From: Allobrachymonas chironomi DSM 19884
GTDB lineage: Bacteria; Pseudomonadota; Gammaproteobacteria; Burkholderiales; Burkholderiaceae_C
NCBI RefSeq assembly: GCF_000374625.1
Contig: NZ_KB894772.1
Span: 44,550 to 108,549 of the forward strand
Length of the DNA stretch: 64,000 bases
Direction: 5' to 3'
The position numbers and the translations under genes are program-made. Below, piece by piece: positions 53,236-62,069 of the stretch (its first letter is position 1; every line of letters starts with the position of its first letter). The notes under the pieces were generated by a model. That model was not told the DNA's origin. It did not search any database and saw nothing but the letters and a program-made list of their open reading frames with translations.

Positions 53236-53455
53236 CAGCCGTCCCCAGGGGACCGTTCCGTTGAGCGCCATGGAGGTCTGCTTCATGGTCTTGCAGGCGC
53301 TCTACTCAGGTTTTGCGCAGCATGTCGCGCCGTCGTCCGGCGTTTCACCACACAGCCGTCCCCTGGGGACCGTTTCTGCCGACCGCCAAGGAGGTCTGCT
53401 TCATGGCCTTGCCAGGCCCTGCGCTCAGGATTTGCGCAGCAGATCGCGCAGGCGC
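53236..53455. repeat. Direct repeat of about 100 bp covering the STY4528 3' end
   Basis: 53236-53335 and 53353-53455 share CAGCCGTCCCC(A/T)GGGGAC, GGAGGTCTGCTTCATGG and CTCAGG(T/A)TTTGCGCAGCA with period 117-119 bp. The right copy includes the last codons and stop of the STY4528 gene, so the left copy is a partial duplicate that lies in the 53006-53424 gap. That gap holds no other feature. Confidence 0.6.
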
Positions 53456-54657
53456 TCGATGTGCTGCCGGGCCACCGCGGGCGGCACGACGTTGCGCGGC
53501 GGCTCGGGCGGTGGCGCTCGCGCCGCCGATGGTGTTGGCGCTGCCGGGCTGGTCTGCTTGGCCCACGCATTGAACTCGCCGCGCATGGCGCGCTGGATGA
53601 TGCCGAACAGGTACCCGGCGGGGTTGCGGATGCCATGCTTGCCGCACCGTGCGGCCCACTCGTCCAGCACAGCCTGCCGCAGGGCAGCGTCCACTTGCTG
53701 CAACGCCATCCTGGCGCCGGCTTGCTGTTCCGCCTTCAGTTCCGCGAAACGCTTGGGCCATTGCAGGTCGCCCAGCGCGCGCGCCTGCGCGGTAGTACGT
53801 ACTTCATCAATACGACTACTACGTACTGTACGGTCCTGCTTCGGATTCCGAAGAGCGCCGTCTGGCGCGGGTTTCGGCCCTGCTTCGGATTCCGAAGAAG
53901 GGCGTTCGCCATTCCGAAGAAGGCTGGCGGGCCCTTCTTCGGAATCGTGGATCGCATCCTCCTGTGGATAACTTGCGGTGGCGGTGATGCCCTGGTCGGC
54001 CAGGCGCTCGGCGAGCACTTGCAGCCGCGACGGCAAGGTGCGTCCGGACAACATCGGGTCGTCCGCGATCTCCTGGAGGGTGTTGAGTCCCACCACCTGG
54101 ACGGCCTTGGCGGAATGCCCCAGCGACTGGCTGACCAGGGCCAGGTAGTCGGCGTCGAGCTGCATGGCCTCGAACAGTGTCAGGGGTTCGTCGTGCAGGA
54201 CGTAGAGGTTTCCGAGGATGCGGCCGGTCTTGGGGTCGCGCCGTCGTCGCACGAGGCTCAGCCAGCGCGTCAGGCGCAGCAGCGTCAGCGCCCGCGCGAC
54301 GGTCTCGTGGGAGGCTTGTCCCGCGCAGGGCATGGACGCCAGCCATGGGCGCAACTGCTCATAGGTCGGGAACGTCGTGACGCCGTCGTCGTTGAGCATC
54401 AGCCGGAACACCTGCCAGGCGTTGCGCTCCAGCGGTGTCAGGCGGCGGTCGACGAACAGCCGCCGCGGCACGCTCTCGTGCCGATTGCCACTGAATAGGA
54501 AGGCGTCGCCGGACGCCGCAGGCGTGGGCACTGCCATGGGCGCTGGCGCGCGGGGATTTGGATTGGGCGTGAGGTCCTTCAGCGCAGCGTCGAACAGGTC
54601 GGCGAGTGCGATGGGGCCTTGACGCGGGGCTCGTGGGGCGGTGTCGTCCACGGCCAT
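53425..54657 (-). CDS. STY4528-family pathogenicity-island relocation protein
   Basis: 410 residues. A winged-helix-like region in the first half (RRLTPLERNAWQVFRLMLND, SHETVARALTLLRLTRWLSLVRRRRDPKTGRILG) suggests DNA binding. An Arg-rich linker leads to a helical end. The family name comes from the Salmonella SPI-7 gene; its function is not shown. It starts 3 nt after the DUF2857 stop. Confidence 0.82.
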   Translation of the reverse strand: MAVDDTAPRAPRQGPIALADLFDAALKDLTPNPNPRAPAPMAVPTPAASGDAFLFSGNRHESVPRRLFVDRRLTPLERNAWQVFRLMLNDDGVTTFPTYEQLRPWLASMPCAGQASHETVARALTLLRLTRWLSLVRRRRDPKTGRILGNLYVLHDEPLTLFEAMQLDADYLALVSQSLGHSAKAVQVVGLNTLQEIADDPMLSGRTLPSRLQVLAERLADQGITATASYPQEDAIHDSEEGPASLLRNGERPSSESEAGPKPAPDGALRNPKQDRTVRSSRIDEVRTTAQARALGDLQWPKRFAELKAEQQAGARMALQQVDAALRQAVLDEWAARCGKHGIRNPAGYLFGIIQRAMRGEFNAWAKQTSPAAPTPSAARAPPPEPPRNVVPPAVARQHIERLRDLLRKS

Positions 54658-54660
54658 GGC

Positions 54661-55221
54661 CTAGTCCAATCCCTGATCGACCCAGTTCCTGATCGCGGCC
54701 CAGACCACCGAGAGCGGCAGTGACATGCCCTCGGCCAGGTCCATGGCCGCATCGAGAATCGAGGTCTCATCCTCCAGATCGACGTTCCTGCTGCTGGTCA
54801 CGGCTTTCCATTGCCGCCAAAGTTCGGTGTCCTGGGTCTCGTCCAGGACGGGGTGGCGCCCCTTGCGCTTGGGCAGGCCGAGGATCTCCCGCCGCAGGGC
54901 GACTTCCTGATGGGTCAGGCCATAGAAGCGGCTGACCATCTCCGTGCTGGCCCCCAGCCGCAGCATGCGATCGACCGTGGCGATTTCCTTCTCCACGTCC
55001 TGTGCCTGGTTGAGCAGGCGCTGCAGCACTTCGCGGTTGACCGTGACCGAGCACCACGAGACGCTGGCGTTGGCCAGCACGCTGATCAGCGCGGGGTGCT
55101 TGAGCGCATCCAGCTCGGCCTCGCCGAAGCCCATGGCCTTGCAGCGGCGCAGTTGGCCGTTGCGAAGGTCATACAGCGCCTGGGCAATCACGGCCTGGTT
55201 GAGCGGATGCGATGTGGACAT
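54661..55221 (-). CDS. DUF2857 family protein, possible transfer regulator
   Basis: 186 residues, helical, with LRLGASTEMVSRFYGLTHQEVALRREILGLPKRKGR (about 90-125) reading as a helix-turn-helix of FlhD/FlhC-like regulators. In ICEclc the activator pair BisDC, described as FlhDC-like, is encoded in this area, so a regulatory role is plausible but inferred. GGAGG lies 5 nt before the chosen ATG; a GTG at 55239 overlaps the ParB stop and is the alternative. Confidence 0.75.
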   Translation of the reverse strand: MSTSHPLNQAVIAQALYDLRNGQLRRCKAMGFGEAELDALKHPALISVLANASVSWCSVTVNREVLQRLLNQAQDVEKEIATVDRMLRLGASTEMVSRFYGLTHQEVALRREILGLPKRKGRHPVLDETQDTELWRQWKAVTSSRNVDLEDETSILDAAMDLAEGMSLPLSVVWAAIRNWVDQGLD

Positions 55222-55235
55222 GCGGCCTCCCTCGC

Positions 55236-56909
55236 TCACGTCCCGGGCGCCGTGGTGCCGGCTTCCAGGTCCAGCAGACGCCGGGCCAGGCGGAGCAGCC
55301 GAAATAGCTTGACCAACGCCGTGTCGCTCAAGCGCCTTGTGCAGTCGCCGTGGTGTTGACCCTGGCCGTGCAGCAGTGCTGGCAAGTCGGCGGCGAGCTG
55401 CGCGCCATCCACGCCCGCTTCAGCAGTGGGCTGACCCGTCAGAGTGATGAGCAGCGCCAGCACCGCCCGGCCGAGCGGCGATGGTGCATGGGCGGGCGCG
55501 CAGCAAACGAAGCCGATGCCATCGGAGCGATCCTCGATGCACTCGTCCAGGGCTGCCTCCCCGGCGATCTCGCGCGCGAACTGCGCGATGTGGATGCGCA
55601 GCCGATCGGGCGTGTCCAGGCCGGCGTCGATGTACCAGACGTCGGAGATCGGATAGAGCCCGCCGGCTTGCACCGGGATGGACTGCAGCACGCTCGCCGA
55701 GAAGTCGGGCGGCAGCGCATCGCCCAACTGGTCGGCAACCATGCGCTGGATCGACTGCAGCCGTTCGGTCGTCGGTGCCGGCGAGACGATGTGCTCGAGA
55801 AGCAGATCGCCTGGTGCGGCCGCGGGGCTTTCCGTTGTCGTCTCTCGGGCCGTATCCTCGCGCAAGGTGGGCTCGGACGCCGGAGGGCTGGCGGGTGGAG
55901 GACTGGCCGCCGCTGCAGGCTTGGCGATGGACGATGCTACGCCCGGGGGAGGCGGCGTGCCGGCGGTGGGCGAAGGCAACGCCGGCGGCGCCGCAGGTGG
56001 CGTCGGGTCACTGACCAGCGCCCGGTGGCGGCTTTCCGATTCGGTCAGGTCCAGCGCCAACACGTCGTAGCCGATGCCCAGCAGCTCGGACATCTGGCCG
56101 ATCAGCTCGTCCTGCACGCGCTGCGTCGCGAACTCGTCGCCCTGCGTGTCGAACTGCGCCAGCACCTCCTGAAAGAAGCTGTCGAAGTCCAGCGGCAGCG
56201 TGCGGTCCTTGGCATAGTGCTCCCAGGTGCGCTTGCAGGCCGTCCGCATGACCGACAGCCGCTCGACCTGGTGGCGCCCCAGGCCGCCATAGAGCACAGT
56301 GGGAATGGCGGGCAGCAGGTAGCGCACCGCGTCGGCCATGCGGGTGATGTGCGACCGCTGGACGGGGAACCCATCGGCCGCCAGGCGGCGGGCCAGTTCC
56401 GACTGGCTCAGGGCGGCGCTACTCTCCTGCTCGTAGAACTCGCGTGCTTTCTCGACGCCGAGCGCGCGCTCGATGAACGTGAGGCCACCGCGCAGTTCGT
56501 TCTCGGCAAGATGCCCGGTCAGCGCGACGATTTCACCGCGCTCCGGCCATGGCCGAAACAGGCACGATATGCGGAAGAAGCGTTCGTCCTTGGTCTCCGA
56601 CCAGAGTTCGCGCAGGATCGCCAGCCGCGTGTTGCCGCCGTTGCGGATGATGTAGTGGTCCTCGCCGGGCCGGCGGGTGATGGCTGGCGCCGCGTCCAGG
56701 CCGCGCTCGCGGATGGACGCCTTGATTTCCTCGTAGGCGGGGTTGCGCTTCATGCGCGGGTCATGGTCGTAGGGCCGCAGCTGGTCCAGCGTCACGACCA
56801 TGGGCGTGTCCGCGATCGGGTCGCTCAAGGCCGTAGCCGCTGGGCCGCTGCGCTCGAAGCCGGCCGCGAGCAGCTTGCCGGCCATGTCCTGCGAGGTCAT
56901 GTCAGCCAT
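55236..56909 (-). CDS. parB: ParB-family partition protein of the ICE (TIGR03764)
   Basis: 557 residues. The ParB/Srx-like N-terminal domain (VTLDQLRPYDHDPRMKRNPAYEEI, then IIRNGGNTRLAIL) and a helix-turn-helix (SQSELARRLAADGFPVQRSHITRM) are clear. A long Pro/Ala linker (about 320-390) and an extra C-terminal domain make it larger than chromosomal ParB, as usual in this ICE class. I set the start at MADMTSQ (56909), which overlaps the small upstream ORF by 8 nt. Confidence 0.88.
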   Translation of the reverse strand: MADMTSQDMAGKLLAAGFERSGPAATALSDPIADTPMVVTLDQLRPYDHDPRMKRNPAYEEIKASIRERGLDAAPAITRRPGEDHYIIRNGGNTRLAILRELWSETKDERFFRISCLFRPWPERGEIVALTGHLAENELRGGLTFIERALGVEKAREFYEQESSAALSQSELARRLAADGFPVQRSHITRMADAVRYLLPAIPTVLYGGLGRHQVERLSVMRTACKRTWEHYAKDRTLPLDFDSFFQEVLAQFDTQGDEFATQRVQDELIGQMSELLGIGYDVLALDLTESESRHRALVSDPTPPAAPPALPSPTAGTPPPPGVASSIAKPAAAASPPPASPPASEPTLREDTARETTTESPAAAPGDLLLEHIVSPAPTTERLQSIQRMVADQLGDALPPDFSASVLQSIPVQAGGLYPISDVWYIDAGLDTPDRLRIHIAQFAREIAGEAALDECIEDRSDGIGFVCCAPAHAPSPLGRAVLALLITLTGQPTAEAGVDGAQLAADLPALLHGQGQHHGDCTRRLSDTALVKLFRLLRLARRLLDLEAGTTAPGT

Positions 56910-57171
56910 GGCCGCACCCCTCGCAGTCCCCACGACCGCCGGCCGGCGCCATGCGGGCCTCTCGCTCGGCGCGGCGGATCTGCGCACGGGCGTTCAATTC
57001 GGCCCGGTGGTCGCTCGCGGTCGAACTGGTGTAGATCGCCGCGCAGCCGGCCTTGGTGAACTTGAGGTGCCCGCCCGGCGTGCGCTTGACGTGCCAGCCT
57101 TCACCGACCGCGAACTCGATCAGCGCGCGCAGCCGCTTGTGGCCGCGGGCCAGTTCATGTGCGTTCGCCAT
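56902..57171 (-). CDS. Small HicA-like protein at the Shi position
   Basis: 89 residues. EGWHVKRTPGGHLKFTKAGC matches the HicA toxin core with its catalytic-type His after GG. It starts inside the end of parA (17-nt overlap, GGAGG upstream) and overlaps parB by 8 nt. In ICEclc the gene in this place is shi, whose product arrests cell division; I infer a positional counterpart, without sequence proof. No HicB-type antitoxin is adjacent. Confidence 0.68.
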   Translation of the reverse strand: MANAHELARGHKRLRALIEFAVGEGWHVKRTPGGHLKFTKAGCAAIYTSSTASDHRAELNARAQIRRAEREARMAPAGGRGDCEGCGHG

Positions 57172-58030
57172 GGGACCTCCCGGCATCAAGAGGACGTGGC
57201 GGGCGACCGGACATTGCGGCAAATCTGTCCTGCCATTGCGGGAACAGCTCGCTCGCGAGCGCGCGCATCGTGTCGAGCGAGGCCGGCGCGACCCTGCCGG
57301 GCGGCTGGCGGTGCTCGACCCGATGCACCGGCAGGCCGCGCGTCGCGGCGCGCGGATAGGCTTCGATGGCTGGCACGTCGGTGGCGAGCACGCGGATGCC
57401 GGCATGGTCTTGGAACAGGTCGCGCAGGGCCTGCTGGATCAGTCGGGCGTTCGCCGACACCGGGTGGACGCGGTTGATGAGCAGGTGCAGCGGCGGCGGT
57501 TCGATGCCCAGGTGCCGGTACGGCGCGATGTCTTCGAGCAACTGCATGGTGCCGCGTCGAAGCTCCCGGGCCGCGAGGATTTCCGGCGTGACGGGCGACA
57601 GCGCAAGGTCGGAGGCGAGCACCGCCATCTCCAGCAGCACGGAACGCGCGCCCTGGGTGTCGATCAGCACCAGGTCGTAGAGGGGAGCAAGTGCTGGCAG
57701 CAGATGCCGCAGCCGCAGGCGGCCATCCGGCGCATGCAGCAATAAGGTGTTCAGCTCGCCCCGGTGGTCGTTGGACAGCACCAGGTCCAGGCCCGCGATG
57801 ATCGTGCGGGACACGAGCTGGCCAAGGTCGCGCTCGTTGAAGGCCAACAGCTCATAGATGCCGCCCGGCGCGCGCTGGGTCAGTTCGTAGTAGGAGGACA
57901 AGGTGGGCTGCACGTCGAGATCGAGCAGCAGCACGCGCAGGCCCGCGTCCGCGGCGAGCCCGCCCAGGTTGGCGGCCGTCGTGGTCTTGCCGACGCCGCC
58001 CTTCGTTGAAATGATGGATACGACCTGCAT
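57155..58030 (-). CDS. parA: ParA-family partition ATPase
   Basis: 291 residues. The deviant Walker A KGGVGKTT (about 10-17) and the ParA motif LLLDLDVQPTLSSYY (about 34-48) are complete. It probably segregates the excised ICE circle with ParB, and in ICEclc acts with Shi. It overlaps the Shi-position gene by 17 nt. The ribosome binding site is GGAG. Confidence 0.9.
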   Translation of the reverse strand: MQVVSIISTKGGVGKTTTAANLGGLAADAGLRVLLLDLDVQPTLSSYYELTQRAPGGIYELLAFNERDLGQLVSRTIIAGLDLVLSNDHRGELNTLLLHAPDGRLRLRHLLPALAPLYDLVLIDTQGARSVLLEMAVLASDLALSPVTPEILAARELRRGTMQLLEDIAPYRHLGIEPPPLHLLINRVHPVSANARLIQQALRDLFQDHAGIRVLATDVPAIEAYPRAATRGLPVHRVEHRQPPGRVAPASLDTMRALASELFPQWQDRFAAMSGRPPRPLDAGRSHGERT

Positions 58031-58072
58031 GGCGCTCTCCGGCTGGGAATGGGAAGTCCGCGGGAGAACGGG

Positions 58073-58285
58073 TCAGGTCCGGTGGTTGAGGCGCTCGGCG
58101 ATCCACTGGTCGATTTCGATCGAATCCCAGCCGACGGCGCGCACGCCCAGGCGCAGCGCCTGGGGAAACTGGCGCTTCTTCATCAGGTTGTAAATGTGGG
58201 CGCGTTTGAAGCCGGACTTGGCTTCGACTTCATCGAGCCGCAGGATGCGGCGCTCGTTCGGCGGGAGTACAGGGGGCTGCGACAT
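58073..58285 (-). CDS. AlpA-type transcriptional regulator/excisionase-like protein
   Basis: 70 residues: a winged helix of the AlpA family (ILRLDEVEAKSGFKRAHIYN, then GWDSIEIDQWIAER). In ICEclc AlpA activates the partition and control operon. ATG at 58285 has AGGAG 8 nt upstream. It starts the alpA-parA-small ORF-parB-DUF2857-STY4528 operon. Two palindromes lie upstream. Confidence 0.86.
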   Translation of the reverse strand: MSQPPVLPPNERRILRLDEVEAKSGFKRAHIYNLMKKRQFPQALRLGVRAVGWDSIEIDQWIAERLNHRT

Positions 58286-58329
58286 GGCGGTCACTCCTGA
58301 ACGCTCGGTGGCGTTTGTTGGCGTGACCT

Positions 58330-58372
58330 CTATTCAATAGACCTGGCTGCGGAAAGACATTGCAAATGCAAT
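58330..58372. promoter_or_regulatory. Two palindromes in the alpA promoter region
   Basis: CTATT-C-AATAG (58330-58340) and ATTGCA-AA-TGCAAT (58359-58372) are perfect palindromes 45-87 bp before the alpA start. They are likely sites for the regulator of the operon, perhaps the product of the next gene. Binding is not shown. Confidence 0.58.
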
Positions 58373-58404
58373 CTCCGCGGTTGCACATACAAGCTGGAAA
58401 AACC

Positions 58405-59151
58405 TCATGCGCTTGCGCTACGGACGTACTTCCTGGCGTTGGCGAACTTGCCGTTCAAGGTTCGCTCCGTGATGCCCATGGTGCCGCCGAAGTGGGCGAC
58501 CAATGCCGAGACGAGTGCCTCCTGTGTTTTGAAGCTGGAATAGGGCACACCCGAAGGGGACTGGCCCAGCATCAGCGTCAGCATCCCGCCGATGATGTTG
58601 AGATACGTCGTCTCCGCTCGCTCGCTGATCTCGCATTGCTTGGAAGCCAGCAGCGCGGTGGACTGCTTGAGCAAGGTGTCGCGCTGCTCCTGCAATTCCT
58701 GCATCTGGCGACGCGCATGCTCCAGGGCCGCCTGAAGGGCCAGTCGCTCGATCAGGATCGCCTGTCCTGTTTCCAAGGTGATAAAAGGATGCGCCATGCG
58801 TTCGCCACGGCTGAACAGGAATCCTGGCCGGTGCTCGGGATAGTGGTTGCGCATCCAGCGCTTCAGATCGACATGGCGAACGGTCAGATCCGGCGACTGC
58901 AGCAGCTTCGGATCATTGAGCGTGATGCCGTTCTGGCCGTAGGGCAGCTCCCCGTTGAGGATGCCGTCATAGATACGCTCCGAGTACAGCCGGCACTCAT
59001 TCCATCGCGGGCAATTCAACGATGGAGGCAGGAAGCGCGGTGACGCGATCGCAGCCAGGATCATCGGCAGGTACCGCAGCAACCCGGCCCACCGTATGGC
59101 AGCCTCGATGGGACGATAGAACACCTTCGATGTTGGAATGTCCTTGTGCAT
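58405..59151 (-). CDS. Possible upstream regulator at the BisR position
   Basis: 248 residues. A helical middle with a coiled coil (about 145-175, rich in Gln, Glu, Leu) and a C-terminal half FARKYV-like tail (LNGKFANARKYVRSASA). I cannot match a family by eye. It sits just before alpA, the place of bisR in ICEclc, so an alpA regulator is a fair guess only. AGGAG precedes the ATG. Confidence 0.7.
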   Translation of the reverse strand: MHKDIPTSKVFYRPIEAAIRWAGLLRYLPMILAAIASPRFLPPSLNCPRWNECRLYSERIYDGILNGELPYGQNGITLNDPKLLQSPDLTVRHVDLKRWMRNHYPEHRPGFLFSRGERMAHPFITLETGQAILIERLALQAALEHARRQMQELQEQRDTLLKQSTALLASKQCEISERAETTYLNIIGGMLTLMLGQSPSGVPYSSFKTQEALVSALVAHFGGTMGITERTLNGKFANARKYVRSASA

Positions 59152-59379
59152 GTCTTCGTCTCCTTTCGGAAGCGCTACATCACCGGCTCCTTTCTTGCCC
59201 TGCCAAGGGCTGCTGTGTCGTTATGACCTTCCGCGGGTGCCTGGGAAGATGCCCTGAACGTAGACGGGCGAGGTGATTGGTTTGGCGTCCGCTGTAGGTG
59301 GCCTCGTCTTGCTCGTTGTGCAAGAATCGATCGGTTGCCGGCCCATCGAGCGATGAGGACGAAAGCTCGATATTGGCGC

Positions 59380-59733
59380 TCACGGTACCAGCGTCATGCG
59401 CTGCGCTGTTCCCCGCAAAACCGATTTGGTATGGTCTGATACGGCGATGGTTTCAGAAGCTGCGATCAACGGCTTCTGTTCTCCGGGACCTAGGGTCGGC
59501 AGAGAAAATCCGGCGGTGTCATATCTGCCCCGGATGCTGATATAGCGATATAGCATCACCCGCGCAGGTCCAGATGACTGCCAACCTGAGATTCGATGCT
59601 CACAAGTCCGTAGCAGTTGGTCTACTTGCTCTCTGGTTTCGAGACTGGAAGTGTTGTCGTCCGGTCCGAGGTAGATGGGCGGGGTGATGAATGCCCTGGC
59701 ATTCCAGGAAGTGGCTTTGCCTAACATGCTCAT
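59380..59733 (-). CDS. Hypothetical small protein near the ICE right end
   Basis: 117 residues with protein-like composition (YLGPDDNTSSLETREQVDQL) and GGGGA 8 nt before the ATG. The coding signal is weaker than in the ICE genes and no family is seen. The stretch 59152-59379 before it shows no feature. Confidence 0.4.
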   Translation of the reverse strand: MSMLGKATSWNARAFITPPIYLGPDDNTSSLETREQVDQLLRTCEHRISGWQSSGPARVMLYRYISIRGRYDTAGFSLPTLGPGEQKPLIAASETIAVSDHTKSVLRGTAQRMTLVP

Positions 59734-59859
59734 GGTAAAATTCCCCAGGCTTACTTTGGAATTCCGTTCGGGTGTACTCGGGCCGAGTTCTGGCTTTTAA
59801 ATTCAACACTTTGGTCTGTCCATGACCCGTACCGCTTCGACCAACATCGCTCTGTGGTG

Positions 59860-59931
59860 GCGCTTCCAATAGGAAGCGGCATGTCGTTGCGGTCTTGACC
59901 GCACCTTGCCGCCGTACCGGCAGGCAAGGTT
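59860..59931 (-). other. Triple hairpin region, possible diverged RNA element
   Basis: Minus strand: a 26-nt stem of CCTTGCC and GGCAAGG with an inner GCCG/CGGC hairpin, then TGCGGTC/GACCGCA, then GACATGCC, then GCTTCC/GGAAGC. The GACATGCC between hairpins recalls elements A-E but the order of stems differs. Confidence 0.35.
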
Positions 59932-60202
59932 TCAAGAAGGCTCCCCGGCACGGCGGCTCCAAGATTTGAGGAGATTGCCCGATGCCCTTGGCACCCCAGC
60001 CCCGTCGTAGAACTGATGCCCCGCGCGCTGTGTCGCCGCGAGGGGTAGGTCTGTCCGCCCAGTCTCAGCACTTGGCCCTGGCATGCGGGCGCCGTCGCTG
60101 CGTCAGTACACCGCACTGGCGCACGCCAAGACATCTCTCAGGAGCCCTTGCTACCTTGAGCCAGCACATGCTCGCGCTTCGTCCATCGCAATCAACTGTC
60201 GA

Positions 60203-60240
60203 TGTGTGTAATAAAGTGGGTAATGGAGGTTGTGTGTAAT
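60203..60240. repeat. 10-bp direct repeat at the AT-rich ICE/chromosome junction
   Basis: TGTGTGTAAT occurs at 60203-60212 and 60231-60240, in a stretch far lower in GC than both sides. The gap 59734-60273 has no gene other than the small leader ORF. It is a candidate for the right attachment site or for excisionase sites; no tRNA remnant is seen here. Confidence 0.4.
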
Positions 60241-60277
60241 GGAAAACATTAATGAAATCAAGGACTTAGAATCATGA
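60239..60277 (+). CDS. 12-residue ORF overlapping the trpG start
   Basis: [12 protein letters not shown] with GGAGG 9 nt upstream; its TGA overlaps the trpG ATG (ATGA). It has no Trp codons, so it is not a classic trp leader. It could couple trpG translation after ICE insertion, or be the end of a former upstream gene. Confidence 0.45.
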   Translation: MENINEIKDLES

Positions 60278-60852
60278 GACTCCTGATGGTCGACAACTAC
60301 GACAGCTTCACCTACAACATCGTGCAGTACTTCGGCGAACTCGGTGCCGAGGTCATCACCCATCGCAACGACGAAATCACGCTGGACCAGCTGGACCAGC
60401 TGTTCCGTGACGGCGGTTTTGACCGTCTCTGCATTTCACCCGGCCCCTGTTCGCCCAACGAGGCGGGTGTGTCGGTAGATGCCATCCGGCACTTTGCCGG
60501 CCAGCTACCGATCCTCGGCGTCTGCCTGGGGCATCAGGCCATCGGACAGGCTTTTGGCGGCCATATCGTGCGTGCCCAGGTGCAGATGCACGGCAAGACC
60601 AGCGTCATCACCACCACGCAGGAGGGCGTGTTCCGCCAGCTGCCGCGCCAGTTCACCGTCAACCGCTACCACTCGCTGGCAATCGAGCGTGCCACGCTGC
60701 CGCAGGAGCTGGCCATCACGGCCTGGACCGATGATGGCGAAATCATGGGCGTGCGGCACAAGACACTCGATATCGAAGGCGTGCAATTCCACCCGGAAAG
60801 CATCCTGACCGAGCACGGCCACGCCATGCTGCGCAACTTCCTCGATCGCTGA
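60274..60852 (+). CDS. trpG: Anthranilate synthase glutamine amidotransferase subunit
   Basis: 192 residues. Class I GATase with catalytic Cys84 ([10 protein letters not shown]) and the His/Glu pair in [12 protein letters not shown]. It supplies ammonia for anthranilate synthesis with TrpE. trpE, usually upstream in this group, is not in the window: ICE sequence precedes it. It has the family's normal length. Confidence 0.95.
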   Translation: MRLLMVDNYDSFTYNIVQYFGELGAEVITHRNDEITLDQLDQLFRDGGFDRLCISPGPCSPNEAGVSVDAIRHFAGQLPILGVCLGHQAIGQAFGGHIVRAQVQMHGKTSVITTTQEGVFRQLPRQFTVNRYHSLAIERATLPQELAITAWTDDGEIMGVRHKTLDIEGVQFHPESILTEHGHAMLRNFLDR

Positions 60853-60888
60853 GCTGCCGCGGCCCGTACCCTCTCCAAGGACAAGAAC

Positions 60889-61929
60889 ATGATGAAAATT
60901 ACCCCCAAGGAAGCGCTGCAGCGCACCATCGAGCACCGGGAAATCTTCTACGACGAGATGAAGGACCTGATGCGCCAGATCATGACCGGCGAGGTCTCGC
61001 CCGTGATGATGGCGGCGCTGATCACCGGTCTGCGCGTGAAGAAGGAAACCGTGGACGAAATCACCGCCGCCGCCCAGGTGATGCGCGACTTTGCCACCAA
61101 GGTCGAGATTGCCGACAAGACGCATCTGGTCGATATCGTCGGTACCGGTGGTGACGGCTCCAACACCTTCAACATTTCCACCTGCGCCATGTTCGTGATT
61201 GCCGCAGCCGGCGGCCGCGTCAGCAAGCATGGTGGCCGTGGTGTCAGCAGCAAGTCCGGCAGTGCCGATGCGGTCGAGCAGCTCGGTGCCTGCATCGACC
61301 TGTCGCCGGCCGCCGTGGCCAGCTGCGTGGAGCAGTGCGGCATCGGCTTCATGTACGCTCCCAACTACCATCCTGCGATGAAAAACGTGGCTCCGGTGCG
61401 CCGGGAGCTGGGCGTGAAAAGCATCTTCAACATCCTGGGCCCGCTGACCAACCCGGCTGGTGCTCCCAACATCCTGCTGGGCGTTTTCCACCAGGATCTG
61501 GTCGGCATTCTGGTGCGCGTGCTCAAGGACATGGGCGCCGAGCACGCCATGGTGGTCTACGGCCAGGACAGTCTCGACGAGTGCAGCCTGGGTGCTGCCA
61601 CCCTGGTTGGCGAACTCAAGAATGGCCAGGTGCTGGAATATGAGCTGCACCCGGAGGACTACGGCCTGACCATGCGCAGCAAGCGCGCGCTGGCCGTCAA
61701 CGACCCGGTCGAATCGCGTGAAGTGCTGCTGTCCGTGCTGGACGGCCGCGAGCAGGGCGCACCGCGTGACATCGTGCTGCTCAACGCCGGCGTGGCACTC
61801 TATACCGCGAATGTGGTCGAGTCGATCCAGGCCGGTGTCGATCTGGCACGCCAGACACTGGACTCCGGTGCCGCCCGCGCCAAGCTGGACGAGTTCGTCC
61901 GCGTATCGCAACAACTCAAGGCGGCGTAA
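60889..61929 (+). CDS. trpD: Anthranilate phosphoribosyltransferase
   Basis: 346 residues. Contains [14 protein letters not shown] (about 84-97), binding PRPP, and [15 protein letters not shown]. It makes phosphoribosyl anthranilate, the second step of tryptophan synthesis. It lies 36 nt after trpG and 2 nt before a small ORF. Confidence 0.95.
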   Translation: MMKITPKEALQRTIEHREIFYDEMKDLMRQIMTGEVSPVMMAALITGLRVKKETVDEITAAAQVMRDFATKVEIADKTHLVDIVGTGGDGSNTFNISTCAMFVIAAAGGRVSKHGGRGVSSKSGSADAVEQLGACIDLSPAAVASCVEQCGIGFMYAPNYHPAMKNVAPVRRELGVKSIFNILGPLTNPAGAPNILLGVFHQDLVGILVRVLKDMGAEHAMVVYGQDSLDECSLGAATLVGELKNGQVLEYELHPEDYGLTMRSKRALAVNDPVESREVLLSVLDGREQGAPRDIVLLNAGVALYTANVVESIQAGVDLARQTLDSGAARAKLDEFVRVSQQLKAA

Positions 61930-61931
61930 GC

Positions 61932-62069
61932 ATGTTCCAGGATGAAGGCGCCTGGATCGCCATCGGCATTTCGCTGCTGTTCGTGGTGGTGGGGCTGGTG
62001 ATGCACCGCGTCATCGTCAAGGTGCTCAAGCAGGCCGCGCCCGAACCGGATCAGAAGGACAGGACATGA
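61932..62069 (+). CDS. Small membrane protein between trpD and trpC
   Basis: 45 residues: [20 protein letters not shown], a membrane segment (about 8-28), then a basic and polar tail. Its TGA overlaps the trpC ATG by 4 nt, and it starts 2 nt after trpD stops, so it is translated within the trp operon. The role is unknown. Confidence 0.68.
   Translation: MFQDEGAWIAIGISLLFVVVGLVMHRVIVKVLKQAAPEPDQKDRT

Noticed and set aside
59734..60273. A tRNA 3' end as attachment site at the right junction
   Set aside because: No T-arm or CCA end is found here; the three tRNA genes are complete and 2.7 kb further on.
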